This document shows, piece by piece, positions 9,673 through 20,224 of a DNA stretch of 64,000 nt (positions are counted from its first letter, which is position 1; each line of letters opens with the position of its first letter). The notes beneath the pieces were generated by a model. The model ran no database searches and was not told the origin of the DNA. It saw only the letters and a list, made by a program, of their open reading frames with translations. Position numbers and translations under genes: made by a program. The DNA is from Orthosia cruda (taxonomy: Eukaryota > Arthropoda > Insecta > Lepidoptera > Noctuidae), in the NCBI GenBank assembly GCA_964057195.1, contig OZ059847.1:21486655-21550654 (forward strand), given 5' to 3'.

Positions 9673-10557
9673 ATATATTTAATCAGTTGTTATTTCTGTG
9701 AAGACATACTAACTATTATTTTTCTAAATTTTCTAGAGCAAACTTGTATGCATTACTTTATAATAATTTGTAGGCTGAAAATGACCTTTACTTCTATACT
9801 GACGTTATTAGAAAGAACTTGAAAGTTGGCGTCATTTCTACAGAAACCTTTTCAGGCCAGAATTGGGTTTTATATAGAACAGCATTTTAGGTTTAAATCA
9901 TTTATTCTCATAAAGACAAAAAAAGCCACTTACATGAGAACATACAAGAAACATTCGGTAAACTTATTTTAGGTAACCGTTACAAGAGTATGTGTTAAAT
10001 AAAATTACTCTAATATTATTATATTAATTATTATAACTATTCCATACTCATTCAGCAGTTTAGTCTCAACCATTGTGATACACCGGAGGACGTTAGTCAA
10101 GGCAGTTTTCCATTACGTGTTTCAATAGCCGAGATTTAAAACTGCCGAGTGAGCTAACACTTTTTATAAATGTGGGTAAATTATTAAATAGTTGTGCCCC
10201 TTCATATGTAATATTCCTTCTAGCGTAATTAGTGCGTATTCTTGGCAAAACAAGTAGACTTGGTCGACGAAGACTGCGTTTAGTAATTTGTGGTTTTTTA
10301 GTGAATGATACGTTAGTGTGAATGGTTTTGTCTATAATTTTTCTAATCAGAACGCAAGTATTGTATGTGTAGAGTTGTTTAATATTCATCAATTTTGTTT
10401 CGTCAAAAATTTTAGAAGTTGGTGTTAGGTATGGATAGCGAAATAATATCTTTATGGCCTTATTTTGTACTCTTTGTAGTTCTTGTAACTTCGTTTTTCC
10501 GGCGCTTCCCCAAATCTCTATGAGATATAACAGATGTGACTTAATAAGAGAGTTATA

Positions 10558-11477
10558 CAGGCTGTTTGGAAGGGAGCTGTACATACGCCTAGGGTAGAAA
10601 CTAGGGATAGTCTGCTACCTATCCCCGCCCATTATATTGACCTTGGCCTCAAGGTTTTTTTTTAATTTATTATTATGTTTTATTTGACTTTTTTATGATT
10701 TTTTGACTAAAACTACCTGTAGCTCAAAATCTATCCATGGGACCGGTCGGCTAATGGTCTTGTTTTAATCGTTAGAGTCTTAGGGTCCTGCAAAAAATTA
10801 TTTTACACCAGAAAATTGTGGAGAAGAAAAGTTATGGGGCCTGAAGTACCGTAGTAAGGTAAAGAAATAATTTTAAGGGCAACTTTCTATGGGGTTTAAA
10901 AAAAAACTAACAGGGTTGGAGTTCTTCTGATTTTTTTAAAACATCCTCAGTCCATGCCCTTTCTAACGATATGCTAAAAGTGTAATTATCACTTTTAGTT
11001 TTAAAGTTATTAATTAATTTCCGCAACTAGGGCACTTCAAGCAAAAATTTCAACTAATGAAAATTAAATGTGTTCGATCGTAAAAGGATGGCAAATGAAA
11101 CAAAAAATTTGGTAATGACTAATGTCATTAAATTACAAATTTTAATTAATTACTAATTTTAATTAATTACAAATTTTGTTCAAATTGATGACCATTGACC
11201 TGTAAACATGCTCGGCACCTCTTCCTCATCTCCACGGTCACCGTTCTAAGCAGCAGTTCCTCGCGCATTGTATCGAATGCGGCGTGGATCCTGTTAATTA
11301 GAACCTCCCTTGTTGGTACTTCTTCTGCGTACACCAACTCTTTCGCCCTTCCCCAGACGTAGAAGTCGAGTGGGGTAAGGTCAGGCGACCTTGGGGGCCA
11401 GGGAATTGGCCCACCCCGACCAATCCAAGAATTAGGAAAGCAGTTGTCCAGAAGCTCCCTCACTGCTAGGCTCCAAT
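10558..11477. repeat. Mariner left long inverted repeat
   Basis: The left arm mirrors 12679-13598. It includes an antisense copy of the transposase codons from about Trp255 to the stop; a minus-strand frame at 11167-11514 therefore reads SLAVRELLDNCFPNSWIGRG to the same C-terminus. Outside the coding copy it contains the 3' UTR with CCTTGGCCTCAAGG and the terminal sequence. Confidence 0.93.
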
Positions 11478-11724
11478 CTCTCACTCTTACACGAGAGCAA
11501 CATGTAAGAGACAAAACATGTCATGTCATGTCTCTTTCGCTCTTGGGTCGACGGGGCCGGGCAGGTAACTCGTTGGGGTCTTTGTTAGTCAGTCGAGATT
11601 TACCCATCTTAGCTAACTTACGTACTTGCCGTTACGACGCTCCACTGTTTTCGTTAATTTTGTTGAGTTTGTTATTACTTCGTTTTTGTTAAGTTTTGTT
11701 ATTTGTTACCTTGTTGTTGGCAAA

Positions 11725-12989
11725 ATGGCTGGATTTACCAGTGAAGAGTACACCGACATGCTGGTGGTGTATGGAATGGCTGATTGCAATGGGCGCGAGG
11801 CACGGAGGATTTATCAAGAACGGTATCCTAACCGGCGAGTGCCTAACCACCAAACGTTTGGCTCAACTTATCGGCGTCTGCGAGAAACCGGAAATTTAAA
11901 TTTCCGGGAACCAGCCGTGAACAGATTTCAACCAAATTTGGCTGCGGAAGAACGCATATTGGCTGAATTTGAGGAAGATCCGACCAGAAGCGTAAGAACC
12001 GTAGCCCGGACGCTTGGTTTAAGCGTGTGGAAAGTCTGGTCGGTTCTTCGCGAAAATGGACGTCATCCTTTCCACTACACCCCTGTTCAAGGTAATTTTT
12101 TACATAAAGTTTTTGTTTTTAGCTCTTATGTAATGAACTAGCATGTGAATTTCATAGGCAATTTTTAAATTAACATGAGCATGTGTGTGAGAGAGAGAGA
12201 AATGGAAAGACAGAGATAGCAATCAATGTTACATAGCTACTAATTCATAAGGAAACCGCTAACGTTGATATTTTTATTGTTTTAGGCTTAGAGGATAACG
12301 ACTATGCAAGAAGGGTGGAGTTTTGCCGCCACTTGCTCCATACGGACGTGGAAGATATTAATTTTTTACGGAGTATTCTCTGGACTGACGAGTCCAAGTT
12401 TGACAAGGAAGGAATTGTAAATTACCACAATCTCCATCACTGGGCACCCAGAGATCAAAACCCGAGAGTCAAGAGGCACAGAGGTTTTCAACGAAGGTTC
12501 TCCGTGAACGTATGGGCAGGCGTCATCGGTAATCGGTTGATAGGGCCGCACTTTTTGCCAGACAACCTAAACGGGCAAAACTACTTAGATTTCCTCGAAA
12601 ACGATTTGCCTGATTTAGCGGAAGAAGTGTTTGACGAAGATCGGCCCATAGTCTTCCAGCACGACGGCTGTCCTGCTCATTGGAGCCTAGCAGTGAGGGA
12701 GCTTCTGGACAACTGCTTTCCTAATTCTTGGATTGGTCGGGGTGGGCCAATTCCCTGGCCCCCAAGGTCGCCTGACCTTACCCCACTCGACTTCTACGTC
12801 TGGGGAAGGGCGAAAGAGTTGGTGTACGCAGAAGAAGTACCAACAAGGGAGGTTCTAATTAACAGGATCCACGCCGCATTCGATACAATGCGCGAGGAAC
12901 TGCTGCTTAGAACGGTGACCGTGGAGATGAGGAAGAGGTGCCGAGCATGTTTACAGGTCAATGGTCATCAATTTGAACAAAATTTGTAA
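11725..12989 (+). CDS. Mariner DD41D transposase, two exons, 356 aa
   Basis: This is the cut-and-paste transposase of the surrounding element. Exon 1 is 11725-12091 and exon 2 is 12286-12989; joined they give 1,071 bases without a stop until the end. The start ATG is at 11725, before MAGFTSEEYTDM. Residues 5-55 form a DUF4817-type helix-turn-helix (NHQTFGSTYRRLRETG). A second helix-turn-helix follows around 70-110 (RTVARTLGLS). The catalytic triad is D157 (LWTDESKF), D249 (FQHDGCPAH) and D291 (SPDLTPLDFY), with 41 residues between the last two. The splice join gives PVQGLEDNDYARR, the expected linker leading to the RRVEFC helix. The last third also lies inside the long terminal inverted repeat. 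Confidence 0.9.
12092..12285 (+). other. Inferred intron of the mariner transposase (194 bp)
   Basis: It starts GTAATTTT and ends TTTTTATTGTTTTAG, and the flanking exons join in frame to a conserved-looking linker. It contains a short (GA)n run near 12188 and stops in the reading frame. Splicing is inferred from sequence only. Confidence 0.8.
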
Positions 12990-14157
12990 TTAATTAAAAT
13001 TAGTAATTAATTAAAATTTGTAATTTAATGACATTAGTCATTACCAAATTTTTTGTTTCATTTGCCATCCTTTTACGATCGAACACATTTAATTTTCATT
13101 AGTTGAAATTTTTGCTTGAAGTGCCCTAGTTGCGGAAATTAATTAATAACTTTAAAACTAAAAGTGATAATTACACTTTTAGCATATCGTTAGAAAGGGC
13201 ATGGACTGAGGATGTTTTAAAAAAATCAGAAGAACTCCAACCCTGTTAGTTTTTTTTTAAACCCCATAGAAAGTTGCCCTTAAAATTATTTCTTTACCTT
13301 ACTACGGTACTTCAGGCCCCATAACTTTTCTTCTCCACAATTTTCTGGTGTAAAATAATTTTTTGCAGGACCCTAAGACTCTAACGATTAAAACAAGACC
13401 ATTAGCCGACCGGTCCCATGGATAGATTTTGAGCTACAGGTAGTTTTAGTCAAAAAATCATAAAAAAGTCAAATAAAAAATAATAATAAATTAAAAAAAA
13501 ACCTTGAGGCCAAGGTCAATATAATGGGCGGGGGTAGGTAGCAGACTATCCCTAGTTTCTACCCTAGGCGTATGTACAGCTCCCTTCCAAACACCCTGTA
13601 TATAGTATAACGTATTTTTCTAGGTATGCACTTGTTTATACTATGAAGTGATCCTGTAAGTGCTGATAGTTTAGTTTTAATATGGTCTATTTGATTGTGC
13701 CATGTTAATTGATGATCTATTCTCAAGCCAAGATACTTTTCGCAGGTTTTTTGATCTAGTGGGATGTTATTAATAGTTAATGTGTCGTGCTGCGGATTTT
13801 TTTTATTCTTAGCTTTAAAAACAACGTAACATGTTTTAGCAATATTTATGGTTAATAAGTTATATTTAAACCATTCGAATAGAACGTTGAGATCTTCTTG
13901 GGCTTTTGAAATAATGTCGTTCATATTGGCTCCGAAATAAAATAAGCACGTATCATCTGCATACAAAGTTATATGACCATGCAAGTTTAGTTCTGTGATG
14001 CTATTTATGTAAATCAAGAACAATAGCGGCCCCAATATAGATCCTTGCGGGACTCCGTATGTGATCGGCAATGTACTACTGCAATGTACATTTAATTAAT
14101 AATATAAAACATTTAAACACTGAGATAAGCAATATCAATGAAAAAGTAATGCTATAA

Positions 14158-14290
14158 TGCTATAAAATTATGCATTTTCATATGTAAACATGCAAATGCA
14201 TATAATCCGATGTCTACGAATGACTAATAACTTTAGGTTGACAGAAAACCACTCGTTTCACTAGAATCCCCTAAATCCATAGATTTAGAT
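14158..14290 (-). repeat. Family G fragment, minus orientation
   Basis: Read on the minus strand it runs from GGGGATTCTAGTGAAACGAG through GTTGACAG (reverse-complemented) to ACATCGGATTATATGCA. It links motifs seen separately at 9.4, 24.58, 30.6, 40.35 and 41.2 kb, which shows that those pieces belong to one larger old repeat. Confidence 0.6.
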
Positions 14291-14519
14291 TTTTTTGGCT
14301 ACGCAAAAAGATACAGAAAGCGTGCGAGCGAGAAATCCTAATCAAGTACAAACCGCCCAAGAAAAAAAGAGAGAGTGAATGATGTACCAAGGACGTGAAT
14401 GTGACGTTACAAGGAGAAATAACCCCAATAAATACACGTTTCATAGGTAAATACATTGAGGTAATAATGTACTACGCACTAGAGAAGTCACCACACATCA
14501 CTGCTGTGTTCAGTTCATG

Positions 14520-15047
14520 TGGGGTCGGCCGGCCGCACTTCACTCAGTTGCTTGCTAGATCTTGAGCGCCTATGTCATTGTTTGTTTTTAAACGAAAAAA
14601 CGTTCAAACGCATTAAATATGCTGTCGTGTGTTTTAAGATATTGCACTTATAATTTAACTAATACGGCGAAATGCAAAGGAATAACTTTTCGTCAATGAG
14701 TAACTAGAAAATCATTTTTAAAAAATAAATGTAACCAGGAAAGACTAAAACTTTACACGGCGTGCTTTCTTTTCTGCGAAATAATCTATTAGCTCCTCAA
14801 AGTCCGTCGTATAGGCAGTTTTGTTTTCAATGGCTAAAAAAGTTAGCTTTAAGCTAGAAAAGTTTGTTTTTCAAATATAATAAATCAAGATTCGGTTACT
14901 TGATAAATACCTATGAGATTGTAGGAAAAGAGGCTTCATTTGTTCGATATTTCGAATTCTTGTCTCAAGGATTTGGCGCCCCCATGTAACTGCCGCCCGG
15001 GGCAAGTGCCCCGGTTTGCCCCCCCTTGGATCCGGGGCTGCGCCTGG
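14520..15047 (-). pseudogene. hAT-like transposase C-terminus and element end
   Basis: On the minus strand, 14749-14856 reads LKLTFLAIENK, then DFEELIDYFAEKKARRV and a stop. That resembles the C-terminal tail of hAT transposases of the ZMYM-like group. The plus-strand segment GGCGCCCCCATGTAAC...GGGGCTGCGCCTG (14961-15047), reverse-complemented, starts CAGGCGCAGCCCC like a hAT terminus. No DDE core is visible, so it is a strongly deleted copy. The left end of the element is not identified. Confidence 0.5.
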
Positions 15048-15074
15048 TAGGGTCTTTTATCCGAATGGCAATGT

Positions 15075-15800
15075 AGGTGGGATAATTCCATCAAGGGCCG
15101 ACACCTCCACCAATTATTTGCATCTGTTCGCCTGCGACAGGCCAGGACGTGGCTGGAGGTGGATCACTGTGTTGCCCAATTTCTCACAGGGCATGGTAAC
15201 TTTAAAAGTAAATTATTTTCCTTCGAGCTCGTTGCCTCGCCTTTATGTCAGTGTTCTACATCTGACTGCGAATATGTTCAATCTGCACATCATATCTTAT
15301 GGGAGTGTATTCTTTGGCAGAATGAAAGCAATACTATGTTCAATAATGTACAGGCTGCATCAGAAAATGTTTACTATACGAATCTTGTGGTAACTAGAAC
15401 AAATTTCCGTGCGTTCAAGCGTTTTTGCCATATCTATTTATTATTGGAATCAAATATACGAGTATTAGGACCCATTAATATTAATGCTAATTTTTATCCG
15501 TGGTGCTAGGCAACTGGGCTTACCCCAGTTGTAAATGACCCTTTGTGCCTATTGACCTTGTTTGTTCTGTGTTCTACTTGATATGGAGGGAACAAGAAAT
15601 TTTTATTTTTTCCTACTCCTCCACTATTCTTTTCTGATTAATTTCGTTGCGGCATCCAAGACAGTTAAATTCATTCTCCGGGACTTCGTCGAGCTTCATT
15701 GCCTCGGTGCTTTTCTGGTGGTCACCACTATTGATTCTGGCTTTCAGGAGCTGCAGTAATTTGGGTATAGTGCTATGGGAATGTCCCAAAAAAAAAAGTA
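15075..15800 (+). pseudogene. R1/jockey-type LINE C-terminal domain and 3' UTR
   Basis: A frame ending at 15509 includes LTGHGNFKSKLFSFELVASP and then CQCSTSDCEYVQSAHHILWE followed by Cys. This is the Cys/His knuckle that ends ORF2 of many R1- and jockey-type LINEs, after the LTGHG motif. The stop is at 15507-15509. About 280 bases of 3' UTR run to an A-rich tail at 15788-15797. RT and endonuclease are absent (5' truncation). Confidence 0.7.
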
Positions 15801-16584
15801 TATAAATATAATATTAAATTAATTATTACTTTACTAAGGGTATTTCAACTAATATTTTTTTTGTAAAAATGTGTGAATTCTAATGAAGCTTGTTAGGTAT
15901 AAAGCTATGTAGGTACCGCTTCTGTAGTCAGTCAGCAGTTTAGTCTATATGAGTGACAAGTTGTTGCAGAATGTTGAACGAAACGCTTAAGCGCCATGAT
16001 AATCACGGCGCTTCCGTCTTTTTGATCGCGAGAAAACTATACCTTATAAGCGCTCTAGCGCTGCGTGTTTATACTGTTTTGTTAGACGGCTAATTATTGT
16101 TTCAGCGCTGCAGCGAAGTTTAGTTTAAACTCTTGTCAAAATGGAGCATGTCCTTTACTTAGGATAGCTTCTCTAGGGTAAATACAATTTTGTCCTTGGA
16201 ATGTTTCGAACGATATTTTGACAAATTTCTGCTAGTAATCGGCTCAGAAAAAGATTCTTACAATAGTATATTGGTTTTCATAGTTTTATATAAGTATATT
16301 TGGTATATTTAAACAGAATTTGCGAAAATATTATGTAAAAAAGTAAATTGTTTGTTTACGCTAGGGCTTGACAAAGCGGTGACGTCATGAGTATCGATAA
16401 AAACTTAATCGTTTTTTAGTGACATCATGAATTGAATACAAACTTATTTAGTCAAGTTTTGTTAAAATAGATTTAAGTTAGGATTGAGAATATGTGTTTA
16501 TGTAAACTGTATTTTAAGTTGCATGTTTAATATATTAGCCTTCAAAATGATTCGGAAAGTTTTGATGCTTTGTTACTTTGAGTA
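15801..16584. other. No gene recognised
   Basis: AT-rich sequence between two LINE remnants. I found no supported coding or repeat feature. Confidence 0.4.
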
Positions 16585-17400
16585 GGTTTAGGAATGTCAT
16601 CGTTACGCTGATGACACAACCTTTGATTATACAAGTATATAATCAAAGGACACAACATTGTTTGCGACTAGTGCTGACCAAATGGAGGAACTTCTCCTTA
16701 AGATAGAGCGCGTGAGTCTTGCATTCGGATTGAAGATCAACCGGAGTAAGACCAACATAATGATTGTGGACCGTAGCAACAACAACTCGTCGGCTGTGAC
16801 ACAGATTGCCAACTGTGACGTAGTTCAGTCCTAATTAAATCTTGACGCTATGATTGCAAGCAATGGCAGTTGCGTGGATGAGGTGAAACGGCGAATGGCG
16901 ATGTCTAGCAGTATAGCGAAAACCACTAAGATCAGGCTCGTCTGTGCGCTTGTTTTCCCCATATTTCTGTACGCAGCTGAGACATGGACACTACGAGAAC
17001 TGGAACGGAAAAAGATAGATGCTCTAGAAATATGGTGTTGGAGAAGAATGCTTGGCATTTCTTGGACAGAATTCCACACTCGGCATCAAGCAGCGTCTAT
17101 CAGCAATAGTACAGTCTCGAATACTTTAATTCTTTGGCCATGTCTCAAGGCGGCATAACGACTCCTTAGAGCACCTGGTGGTGCAGGGCAGAGTGGACGG
17201 TAACAGGCCACGCGGGAGGTCACCACTGAGGTGGACCGACCAAATTAAATCTGCGATAGGAGGTCCAGTAAATGAATGCGCTAAACTTTCATCAAACAGA
17301 GCCAAATGGAGAGAGATCCAAATCGTGAGGCGAGTGACAAGAACACCAGCGATCGGACAAAATTCATCGTGACCACGACCGCTCTGTCAAGAGCGAAACG
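16585..17400 (+). pseudogene. RTE-like reverse transcriptase fragment, palm to C-terminus
   Basis: Once the 36-base insert at 16621-16656 is ignored, the frame begins with the catalytic YADDTTLFATSADQM block. It continues FGLKINRSKTNIMIVDRSNN, then after stops LVCALVFPIFLYAAETWTLR, ALEIWCWRRMLGISWTEF and, in another frame from about 17160, LVVQGRVDGNRPRGRSPLRW. This is the order expected for the second half of an RTE-like ORF2 with a GRSPxRWTDQIK tail. A stop at 16834, a shift near 17150 and the insert in the active site make it dead. Confidence 0.8.
16613..16656. mobile_element. 28-bp palindromic insertion with 8-bp direct repeats
   Basis: GACACAAC occurs at 16613-16620 and 16649-16656. Between them 16621-16648 has arms CTTTGATTATA / TATAATCAAAG and a 6-base loop. 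Deleting the insert and one repeat restores the RT codons for YADDTT. The architecture is that of a minimal TIR element with an 8-bp target duplication, as made by hAT or P transposases, but 28 bases is far shorter than any MITE I know. A DNA-repair product is the alternative. Confidence 0.75.
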
Positions 17401-17513
17401 AATAAGAAGAATTGTTTACATTTATTAGTTTTACAGTGTCTAGAATACATCAGTGCTCTGGACATCAGCTAATTTTTCTGTTGTGTAAATAATAATCTGT
17501 ATATATAAACGAA

Positions 17514-18112
17514 TAGAGGACGCCTCGCGATTTCACCCGCGTAGTTCCCGTTCCCGTGGGAATACAGGGATAAAAAGTAGCCTATGTCACCCGGGGATAG
17601 AGTAGCTTCCCAACGATGAAAGAAATTTTAAAATCGGTCCAGTAGTTATGGAGCCTATTCGGTACAAACAAACAAACAAACAAAAAAATCTTTCCTCTTC
17701 TTTATAATATACTAGAGGACGCCTCGCGGTTTCACCCGCGTAGTTCCCGTTCCCGTGGGAATACAGGGATAAAAAGTAGCCTATGTCACCCGGGGATAGA
17801 GTAGCTTCCCAACGATGAAAGAAATTTTAAAATCGGTCCAGTAGTTATGGAGCCTATTCGGTACAAACAAACAAACAATCAAACAAACAAAAAAATCTTT
17901 CCTCTTCTTTATAATATACTAGAGGACGCCTCGCGGTTTCACCCGCGTAGTTCCCGTTCCCGTGGGAATACAGGGATAAAAAGTAGCCTATGTCTCCTGG
18001 GGATAGAATAGCTTCCCAACGGTGAAAGAATTTTTGAAATCGGTCCAGTAGTTTTGGAGCCTATTCGGTACAAACAAACAAAAAAATCTTTCCTCTTTAT
18101 AGTATTGGTATA
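17514..18112 (+). repeat. Three tandem copies of a ~200-bp lepidopteran repeat
   Basis: Units start at 17514, 17713 and 17920 with TAGAGGACGCCTCGCG and TTTCACCCGCGTAGTTCCCG. Each contains GGGATAAAAAGTAGCCTATG, a CGGTCCAGTAGTT box and a (CAAA)n run, and ends TTTATAATATACTAGA. The unit is usually dispersed singly, so head-to-tail triplication is unusual. Units 1 and 2 are nearly identical apart from length of the CAAA run; unit 3 is a little more diverged. Confidence 0.92.
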
Positions 18113-18585
18113 GATATATAATATATAAAAGAAGAAACTGACTGACTGACTAGGCCAATTAATTAATTAATTTATTTGGGGATTCAACAATAACCGAACC
18201 GTAAAAATATTTATAGCTGTATAAAAAATATTACTTTGCCTTTCAGAAATCAAAATTAGCGATAGCAGTAACTGTTTGGAAATTGAAAAGATTGCAATCA
18301 TGTCTACTGGTAATACGTCTACCACTTTCATTAATAAAATAAATAGTTTTTCAAATAATAATAAAAAAATAACGAGTTATTTGGAAACGGCTATGACATT
18401 CTCCAAAGCTAAAATGAAACTGGTTTTGGCAATGACGTGGTATTTGGTATTTATTTTATATCATCATAGTTTGTCGCAACTATCTAGATGATCGTTACGT
18501 ATGTGTCTAGTATATGTATGTAGTAATTATATAAAGTGTTAAATGTGAGGACTGTGTTCATGTTTATTATCAAAACTAACAACGC
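18113..18585. other. No gene recognised
   Basis: Short simple repeats (ACTG and AATT runs near 18136-18170) are followed by AT-rich sequence. A 71-codon frame at 18276 shows no motif. Confidence 0.4.
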
Positions 18586-18589
18586 AACA

Positions 18590-18990
18590 ACCAACAATCA
18601 TTCACTGTCCAAGCTGCTCGTTTGTGGAATGCATTGCCTGACCAAATAAAACGTACTCAGTCGTTGCCTGTCTTTAAAAAACTTATAAAGGAACATTACC
18701 TGTCTCTGTGATTATGTCCTTGTTTAAGCTGTATTGTTTTCTTGTTTGTTTATTTAGATGTATGTATGTATTTATGTATTTATTTTAGTAGTTTGTTTTA
18801 CCTGTATGATTTGAAATTGGCACCAAGTGCAACCCCATGTCGTGTCCAGGCTATCTCTATCCATTCAAGGTTGCCTGGAAGAGATCGCAGAGCGCGATAA
18901 GGCCGCCTATTGTATGTTTGTATTAATTTTAATGTTTCTTTTGTATTGTCTTATCTTGGTGTACAATAAAGTATATATAAATAAATAAAG
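18590..18990 (+). pseudogene. LINE C-terminal codons with 3' UTR
   Basis: The frame reads FTVQAARLWNALPDQIKRTQ and then SLPVFKKLIKEHY before a stop near 18711. This is the last helix region of a CR1/jockey-like ORF2. The 3' UTR holds GGAAGAGATCGC...GCGATAAGGCCGCC and ends GGTGTACAATAAAGTATA with an AAATA tail. A related 3' UTR lies on the minus strand at 56045-56340. Confidence 0.7.
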
Positions 18991-19495
18991 AACGCCAACC
19001 GTGTCGTCAATTTCAAGTACCTGACCCTGCGGTATTTTGTAGTTAGTATTTCAGTTACTTTTGGCTTCAAAATATATTTAGCGATCTTATTAATAGGTGC
19101 GTTCTGTAGAAAATAGCGCTCGATAGCTTTCGTAAGCAAAACGGCGACCGCGTACGTCAAATTGTTAATTGTCATTTTGATACCAAACGGTTATTCGAAA
19201 CTTCTGTGTATTAATTAAGTTAATTAGTACGAATGTCACGATGGATGATCGACGTTTCTTTTGTAATTTATATTTAGTATAAAAATTATTAAAATACTGT
19301 TGTTTAAATTTCAAATCCACGACTTATTTTGTATTCTAAATACATGCGAGATAGTATTTTGTAATTTTTGTATTTTGCCCAGCTCTGATTACAGTTCACT
19401 TTTTTACTAACACATGGACAATTCCCTCACACATAGATTTAATTTTTTTGGTTTCGCTTTTCATCTGACTCTGTATATCTTGTACATACTATATC
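18991..19495. other. No gene recognised
   Basis: AT-rich. A 74-codon minus-strand frame at 18951 overlaps the LINE tail and has no motif. Confidence 0.4.
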
Positions 19496-19499
19496 TATG

Positions 19500-19600
19500 C
19501 CTAAATCAGTCCCCCAGGGGATTCTACAGCACTCAATGTTCCACTACGATCCCCTATGCAGGGGATTCTATAAGTACTAATAAGTAGGAATAGATTCCTA
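19500..19600 (-). repeat. Old repeat with paired GAATCCCCT motifs
   Basis: This is the reverse-complement match of 24500-24590: both hold two short hairpins built on GAATCCCCT / AGGGGAT around CGTAGTGGAACATTGAGTGC. The plus-strand copy at 24.5 kb is the target of the R1-clade LINE. Confidence 0.75.
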
Positions 19601-19811
19601 AGTCCCTTCTAAAAAAAAAGCTACCTATAAAATAACAATATGTAATAATACATAGAATTAAAAATGTGTCTACAGAGGGAATTAAAATGACTTAAATTAT
19701 TTTTATATAATAAGTTAGATGTTGAAAACAAAAATTACCAAAAGCGTTAAAGAATTTCGCAAGTTGGACTAGTGCAGCGTCTCGGTGGCGTTGGGTTCGA
19801 GTCCCACCTAA

Positions 19812-20093
19812 GGCGTTCGGTTTACACAGCACTGGTTACAAAATGAAGAATTTGTTAGAAGATGGTCAGTTTTCGGTGAACGTCACAGAACTACAAATGT
19901 TGCAGAAAACTGGCATTCCTCGATAAATAAAAAAAATTGCCGTATATTGAATCCGTTAAAAAAAGAGCGCCGCCCAATAGCTAATCAACGAAGACCAGAA
20001 GATATACTCAAAGATCAGTGGATTCAAGAGTCACAACTGAAATTGTTGAATGGGCAAATATCAGTCGGTCATTTTCTAGTAATGATGAAGTAG
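19812..20093 (+). pseudogene. Possible MULE-type transposase fragment
   Basis: An open frame of about 90 codons without a usable ATG ends at 20091-20093. It contains EEFVRRWSVFGERHRTTNVA and then ENWHSSINKK. RTTNVAExWHxxIN resembles the conserved block near the end of the MULE transposase domain in animal FLYWCH/MULE proteins. The rest (RRPEDILKDQWIQESQ) is less conserved. I infer a MULE scrap; the catalytic DDE residues are not included. A perfect B-box-like GGTTCGAGTCC lies just upstream at 19794-19804. Confidence 0.45.
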
Positions 20094-20224
20094 ATAATAA
20101 TTCAGGAATAAACCATTTTTTAAGTTAATTAAGTATAATTACAAACTTTATTGTTTTTAAATCGGAGACCTACACTCGAAGTTGTAGACGATTATGTCTA
20201 CCTGAGACAAACGGTCCCGTTAAG

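Larger units (their letters stand above)
10558..13598 (+). mobile_element. Tc1/mariner element, DD41D, with 920-bp inverted ends (3,041 bp)
   Basis: The termini begin CAGG(C/G)TGTTTGGAAGGGAG and are flanked by TA (10556-10557 and 13599-13600). The inverted repeats span 10558-11477 and 12679-13598, both 920 bases, with only scattered differences where compared. The 1,201-base unique core holds the promoter region, exon 1, the intron and the first part of exon 2. The inner end of each repeat lies inside the transposase gene, so the left arm carries an antisense copy of its last third. The host site is an older RT. With an intact transposase and nearly identical arms the insertion looks young. 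Confidence 0.93.
9885..14092 (-). pseudogene. CR1/jockey-like reverse transcriptase interrupted by mariner
   Basis: The upstream part (13601-14092 on the minus strand) has YGVPQGSILGPLLFLIYIN (RT motif B region), LYADDTCLFY (catalytic YADD) and the thumb up to CIPRKIRYTIY. The downstream part (10093-10555) continues with NSLIKSHLLYLIEIWG and runs to a stop near 10093. About 200 bases of 3' UTR to near 9885 follow. The two halves are split by the mariner at 10558-13598. Taking out the element and one copy of the TA closes the frame exactly between Tyr and Asn. The 5' end is missing before motif B, so the LINE was already truncated when hit. Within the remaining coding part I see no other break. 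Confidence 0.88.

Noticed and set aside
19775..19815. Possible tRNA gene with a perfect B box (GGTTCGAGTCC)
   Set aside because: No A box at the right distance and no acceptor stem; it is at most a SINE remnant.
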